Origin: Lingula anatina
Taxonomy: Eukaryota; Brachiopoda; Lingulata; Lingulida; Lingulidae
Length of the DNA stretch: 64,000 nucleotides
Assembly (NCBI RefSeq): GCF_001039355.2
Contig: NW_019774169.1
Coordinates: 472,416 to 536,415 of the forward strand
Direction of reading: 5' to 3'
Position numbers and translations under genes: made by a program. The first letter of the stretch is position 1. Each line of letters begins with the position of its first letter. This document shows positions 55,271 to 61,740 of this stretch, in pieces. The notes beneath the pieces are model-generated. The model ran no database searches. It had not been told where the DNA came from and was given only the letters and a program-made list of their open reading frames with translations.

Positions 55271-58200
55271 GTCTGAGGTTGGGGTGGGGTGGGGGTTATC
55301 TCCTTGTTTTCACTGAGGATCAAAGATGCTTGAATTGCAGAAAAATCCAAGTAATTTTCCTGCTATGACATAAAATGAAAACAATGGATGTAAGATTGCC
55401 CAGAAATAACCCTTTTATGCAATTTTTGTGTTTTATTTTAATGCATCTTTACTCTACATGCTTTTCCTTTGTCTGCTATTCCATTTTCCTTACTATTTCA
55501 CAAAAATGTTAACTCTTTTATATCTTCCTTCACTTAATTTCCACCTTATGGTTGACGTGTCCAATTCTAAGACTAATTTCAGATTATCAGATTTAACTTA
55601 GTGAATCTCTAGTATATTAATTGATAGTACAATGTTTGCAAAGGCACATGCCAGATAATTTGAAGGGAAAAAGTGCATGTTCATATTTAAGTTTAGGGGT
55701 TTATCAAGGTAATGCAGGCTTAAAATGTTTTTGATGTTGGCAACCAAATTGCATAAACATCTTAATTTAACTATAATGAAGTAGAAACCTTCAGAAATTA
55801 ATCTACATAAACAGTTAAATCTGTGACTTTAAGTCTTCAGACTGCCCTTCTGTTGTGAACTTAAAGGTCTTCTGAAACTAATGCACCTTTATTTTTAAGT
55901 GTCAATGTATTGTTGGTTTTTTATAAAAAAATATTTTTAAAAAAATGCCTAGTTTTGTAAGTTGCAAATCAAAGGGCAGATTTGATTATATTTAGAACTT
56001 TTCAAATTAAATTGAAAACTGCTCCAATAATCTTCATTTCATTTCATTTCAAAGTAAGGCTTTTTTACTAAAACATTGCAGATAGGTGTTTAAGTAATAT
56101 TTGCATATTATGAAACTGCCTTTTTATTTAAAATCCCTTACAGCATATAACATATGGATGTTAGTTAACTTTATACTGCCGTGTTATTAGAAATCAATTA
56201 TGATGAGGTTTTAACATAAGGATCAGTCATGGTGTGATATGAAATCAATAGGTATTTAGTTAAGAGGGGATTGCTTGGCACTGTAGACTATTCAGAAGGC
56301 TAGACAACCCAGTAGGATAATCCACCCCACGGTTATGATAAATGTTAATCTGGAAATTTAACCTTCAGATGGCATATGATACTTTGTAAGGTTATGCCCT
56401 AACAGCACAATTGAACTACACTTGAGAAGCAAAAACAGGGAGGCTGTTGTAATAACACAAATGATTTGACATCAGTCCGTGTTTTGATAGGTGTTTGTCT
56501 AAACGTCTAATTTGGGGCCCAATTAGCAACAGAGTTTCGTGGACAACCTGGCAATGAATTGGAATATATATATAAATATATTGTTTCTTATAAACATTAG
56601 AAAATAGTCATTTTCTTATACCACCTTCTTTTTCCCTTAATTCATTTGCCACTGGGTGTTTGTATACATTTGTCATTAGGTGGATCATTAAACATCCTCT
56701 TCACCAGTGCCTTGCTGATGTTACACTGCTAGGCAGGTAATGTTACTTGACACATTTTTCTTGTCTACTACTTAACAGAACTTCCTTGGGAAATGAAGGA
56801 TGAATGATGAACGGACCAGCAGGCCTGAGTGGAGTACTGTTATCTTGAATAACCTTAATTAAAGTGACATGATATGATTGTACATTTTTCTTTTTCTTTT
56901 TTTGCTGGTGTTTTAGTTGTTATGTCAAAATATTCTTTTTAGCAATATGCAATATATGTCTCATTCATGCACAGATAATTGCATGCACACACTTTCATAT
57001 GCATACAAATGTATGCATGTTTATGCAAATATAAAAGAACAATGCCTGACAATCAAAAGTGTAATTCTTGCACATTCTATGTTTAAATGAACTTATATAT
57101 AGAAGTGAAGAGATAAATTTGGTCAAAAAAGGTCAGAGCGAAATTATTGCACATAAAAAATATATCATATCTTTTGCTGTAACAGCTGATGATTGAATAT
57201 TTATCCCCTTTATTATTTAGCCTTATTTTACAACTTCTGTAGAATGATTTAGAATTCAGCTGTTGTGAATATGGACTCATTATCCTACGTTTACTCTCAC
57301 TTGCTAAGACAACTGCTTCTGCTGAAGTCTTTGAGACCGATATACACGCATATATTTCCAATTATCCACCAACATTTTTCCTCATTAAACAGATGTCTTG
57401 ACAAATTGCATCATTGTTTTTTCTCTTAGACTAAGTTTGTGAACCATAAACCTTAACTTAAACTGCTGAATATGTTGTCTTAGTGTATTTTTTAATTAGT
57501 TATAATTTAAAAGCAAGTAATGCTACTGTCATGAACAAAATTTTGTCTGTTTCCTAGACTCTGAATGCCCAGTCAAGTTGCATGTGATAATAAATGCTAT
57601 AAATGCTGACTTTTTAACGGCTACGCCTATCTTCATACCTATTGGTAAAATTACGAGTATTTCTTATCATATTTTTTATCATATTTTTAGTTTTTTTTAA
57701 TACAGGCCATGATATATGGCTTAATATAAAGTATCAGGTTGTTCTTACATGATCAACTAATAAAACTGACATGATTGACAGACAAGCAGGCAGATTGGAT
57801 GATAGAGTAATTAAAGTTCAACAGGTAGGTAATATTGAGATGTAAAATATTTAAAACCATTAGCTTTGCCTTATCATTAGTTGACTCTTAGACTCCAAGG
57901 TTGAATAGAGAGAGTAAGGGTTAAATTAAAACATTCATATTTGCCACAAACAAACTTATCATCAAGTATGTACATTCAGAATTGCAAGAATTAATTGATT
58001 CAAGTACCTGAAAGCTTTGACTTGAAATGATTGAAAAATCTATACAGCAAATGAAGTGCAGGTTAAATTGGCAGTGAAGCAGACGATTGAGTGACAACAG
58101 GTTGATTATCAAGTAAATCTTTGTCATAAACACAATTTTCCTCTTATTCTCATATAACCATAATGCTCAAGTTTGGTTCACCAGCTAACATGCCAACAGT

Positions 58201-61200
58201 CATTCATCATTTTGTCAAATGCAACTGTGCAACTAGTAACAAGGTTCTTACATTGTTGTTGTTGTTGTTTTTTTTTTTTTTTACAGAAACTATGCTCGGC
58301 AGTTTGTTATATTAAATTAGTAAACCATTGTCAATAATCTGATTTTGTGGACCAATACTTGGTGTACACCTGCATTTATCTGCTGTATTGGAATGATTTT
58401 GTCACAATACAGTATTCATGTAAACTACAACCTGTGTTATTTCTTCCATTTTTTTCATATTTTTGTCTCTAATTGAACTAATATGTAGTAGTAAGGAGAT
58501 AAATTTGATCAAAAAAGCAAATCATTGTACATAAAATATATCATATGATTTGCTGTAGCAGCTGATGATTGAATATTTATCTCCTTTATTATTTAGCTTT
58601 ATTTTACAACTTCTGTAGATTTAGAATTCAGCTGTGAATATGAACTAATTATCGTAAGTTTAATGTCATTTGCTAAGACAACTGCTTTTGCTGAAGTTTT
58701 TGAGACTGATATGTGCACAGGATATATATGTAATTCCAGTTACCCATCACCATCTTTCCTCATTAAACAGATGTCTTGTCATATTGCATCAGTGTTTTTT
58801 CTCTTAGACTGAGTTTGTAAACCATAAACATTAACTTAAACTGCTGAATATGTTGTCTAAATGATTACATTAGTGATCTGATTTTTGTGGACCAATACTT
58901 GGTGTGCACCTGTATTTAGCTACTATATTGGAATGGTTTTGTCACAGTACAGAATCGCTAAAACCACAACCTGTGTTATTTGCTCCATTTTTTTCATATT
59001 TTAAAGTTGCATTTGAAGTACATTCCTAAAGAGAAGTTTTATTAAATTCTAAATCATATGTTTGTAATATAGCATGTTATCTATAATATAGATGAAGAGT
59101 TTTTGAACAATGTCAAACTCATAATAAGGCAGCCTCATATTTTAATATCTAGGTATTTGAGTCTGTAAGTTTCCAATTGGTATCTTGTCTTGGCAGATTG
59201 CCAATCTGTCTGGATTTGAATCTTGACATGCACATTAGTGTTTGTCAGTCATAAAGTGAACTTCCAGAGCACACTTTAAACTTTTCAGCCCACCTTACTA
59301 GTAGGATGCAAAAACTAACGATCTGAATCGGACTTGGCTTGCCAGAAGATGAAATCTATAGATAATGGAAAATACAATAAAACAGCTGGTAAAAGACAAA
59401 TCTGGTGTAAGATTTACTTGTCTGCTGCCTCAGACTGCCAGCAAATGTCACACTGCACTTTTTAAAGATGATACACTATGTACTTCACACAAAATTTAAA
59501 AAAATGGAACATTTTTTGTGTCTCCTAAAGATCAAAGTTGGTTTCCTATTGAAGGCTTATAATTTTTTATAACATTTAGATTTAGTAATTGAACATGGAT
59601 GCTTAATGTTTGTCTTCAAAAACTAAAGAACAGTCCACATTTTTTTTTTATTTCGTAAGCGAGTGTCACCATGCAGGCAGATCCTCCTGCTTTCCATCAT
59701 CTTGTTCTGAGTCTTTTAACTACATGAAAGGCCCTACAATTCATTTGTATTTCAGAATAGAAGTCCTTAAAAGAAACTCATATGATAAACTTAATAAAAC
59801 TAAACAGTTGAACAGATTATGATCAAAGAGAATTAGTGAATCAAAATTGGGTAATCTTGTAAATAAAGTACATATTATTTTTTTTCCAATCTGTATCCGC
59901 TGGTGTCTGACCTCTGTATAAAGTTTGAAATCTCCCCAATATCTTAGAGACCATTCTCAAACTATCGTACTAACTGGATAAATCTAACTCAGAGGGGAAT
60001 CTTGCTAAATTGCAATCAACTTAAGCAGCTTAGATGTCTGTTAGGCCTACAGAAGCTGCTAGGGGGTAATTAATTATCGTTTAGCAGCTTCAGTAGGTGT
60101 GCTAGACATCGAAGCGGCTTAAGCTGAAAGCAATTTAGCGAGACACCTTTTGGAGAGGGATCGATCCTGTTAGATCAGTCTAGGTATGGGAACCCAGTCT
60201 TAGTTTGAGCCAAGCCAAGCTAGGTAATTTCACAGAATAGATTAATTATGTCAGTTATTTTGTAGTCTATTTCAGGCATTCTTTGCTGAATATTTTCTTG
60301 TCTTTATATATTGCTTACTTTTGTCTGTCCATATGTCACCATAGCTTTCATTATAGCTGGCACTATTCAGCACAGTTGTTAACAGCATAACTGCCAAATA
60401 GTATTTCTTGTTATTATGGAATTTTATTTGATAAAAAAAGCCAGGCTGAGTTTGAAAATCAAAATGATCAGATTATTTTAATGAGTGTTATTAGATTTTT
60501 TGTGTGTTTTGTGTGTAGTTTTGAGGTAATGAAGTTTGGATGGAAATGCTGTTAGACTAAGGAGATCTTTCAAGAATCTTTGCACTGTTAGCGTGTGGTT
60601 TTACAAACTTGTTACAATGTCACATGTATTCTTTGTTGAGCAGTGGTTATTGTATGATTCCATTACCATACTAAAAAGAGAAAGCATCCTTAAAATAAAT
60701 CATATTCTATGCAGTTTTGTCATGATAAAGATTTTTTTCTGTTCAAGTGACATATTACACCTGTAAGAATATCCAGTACTACATAAGGCTCTTATATAAA
60801 ACAAGCTAGCTATGCTTTTACTGTCATTGTGCTGTCTTTTAGGCCTCTCATGTTAAAAACCTGAAACTGCTAATGCTATATTGGATGAAGGCCCTTTTCA
60901 CATCAAACAGTACACTTGCCAAGACTGTCCACTTTGAGATTGGCAACTACATTTATAGCCTGGTTTTTATGTAAGAGAATCCACCTTAACTAAGTTTTTC
61001 ATTAATTTTTCAATTTTCATTCATTGACATTTAAATGTGTGATTTTGAACTCCTATGACTATGAAGCCCTGTGTTAGGTACTTTTTTATTTATGTCCACA
61101 GTAACAGTATTGCATACTCTAAAATTGGTGGTGATTATATTGCATCGAAAATGACCAAAATAAATTTGCCCACTGGCACCATTAAAAGGAAAAGCATTTT

Positions 61201-61677
61201 TAACTCATTTTTCTCAAACTTACAGGAATGATTAATAGGACTATACACAATTTTAAAAAGTTCAAAAACTAGCCTGATTGGATCATTTTTATGTACAAAC
61301 ACTGTAAGTGTCTGTATATATTCTGATTAGTCTGTCCACGTGGTCACTGTCACTGTCGATGTTGCTGTGGCTGTCCAATAACTATATAACTTGCAAACTA
61401 TTTTTGTTTTACTTTAAATTTACTGAGTGGCTTTGTTTGGTAAAGAGGCAGGTTGCTTTTTTAAAATCAGCATGATTGGTTTACATTTACAGTAATTATT
61501 CTGTTTTTTGTACAATTTGATGACCTTCCCCCATAACTGCCAAACCATATTTTGGTTTACTCTACATTTATTGAGTGGCTTTGTTTGGTAAAGAGGCAAG
61601 TTGCTTTCAAAAATCAGCATTATTAGTTTACATGTACAGTAATTATTCTTTTTTTTTTGTTTGTTTGTTTGTTTGTT

Positions 61678-61740
<63 letters not shown>

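Noticed and set aside
55165-55368. Open frame with a long tyrosine run
   Set aside because: Translation of the (ATT)n microsatellite.
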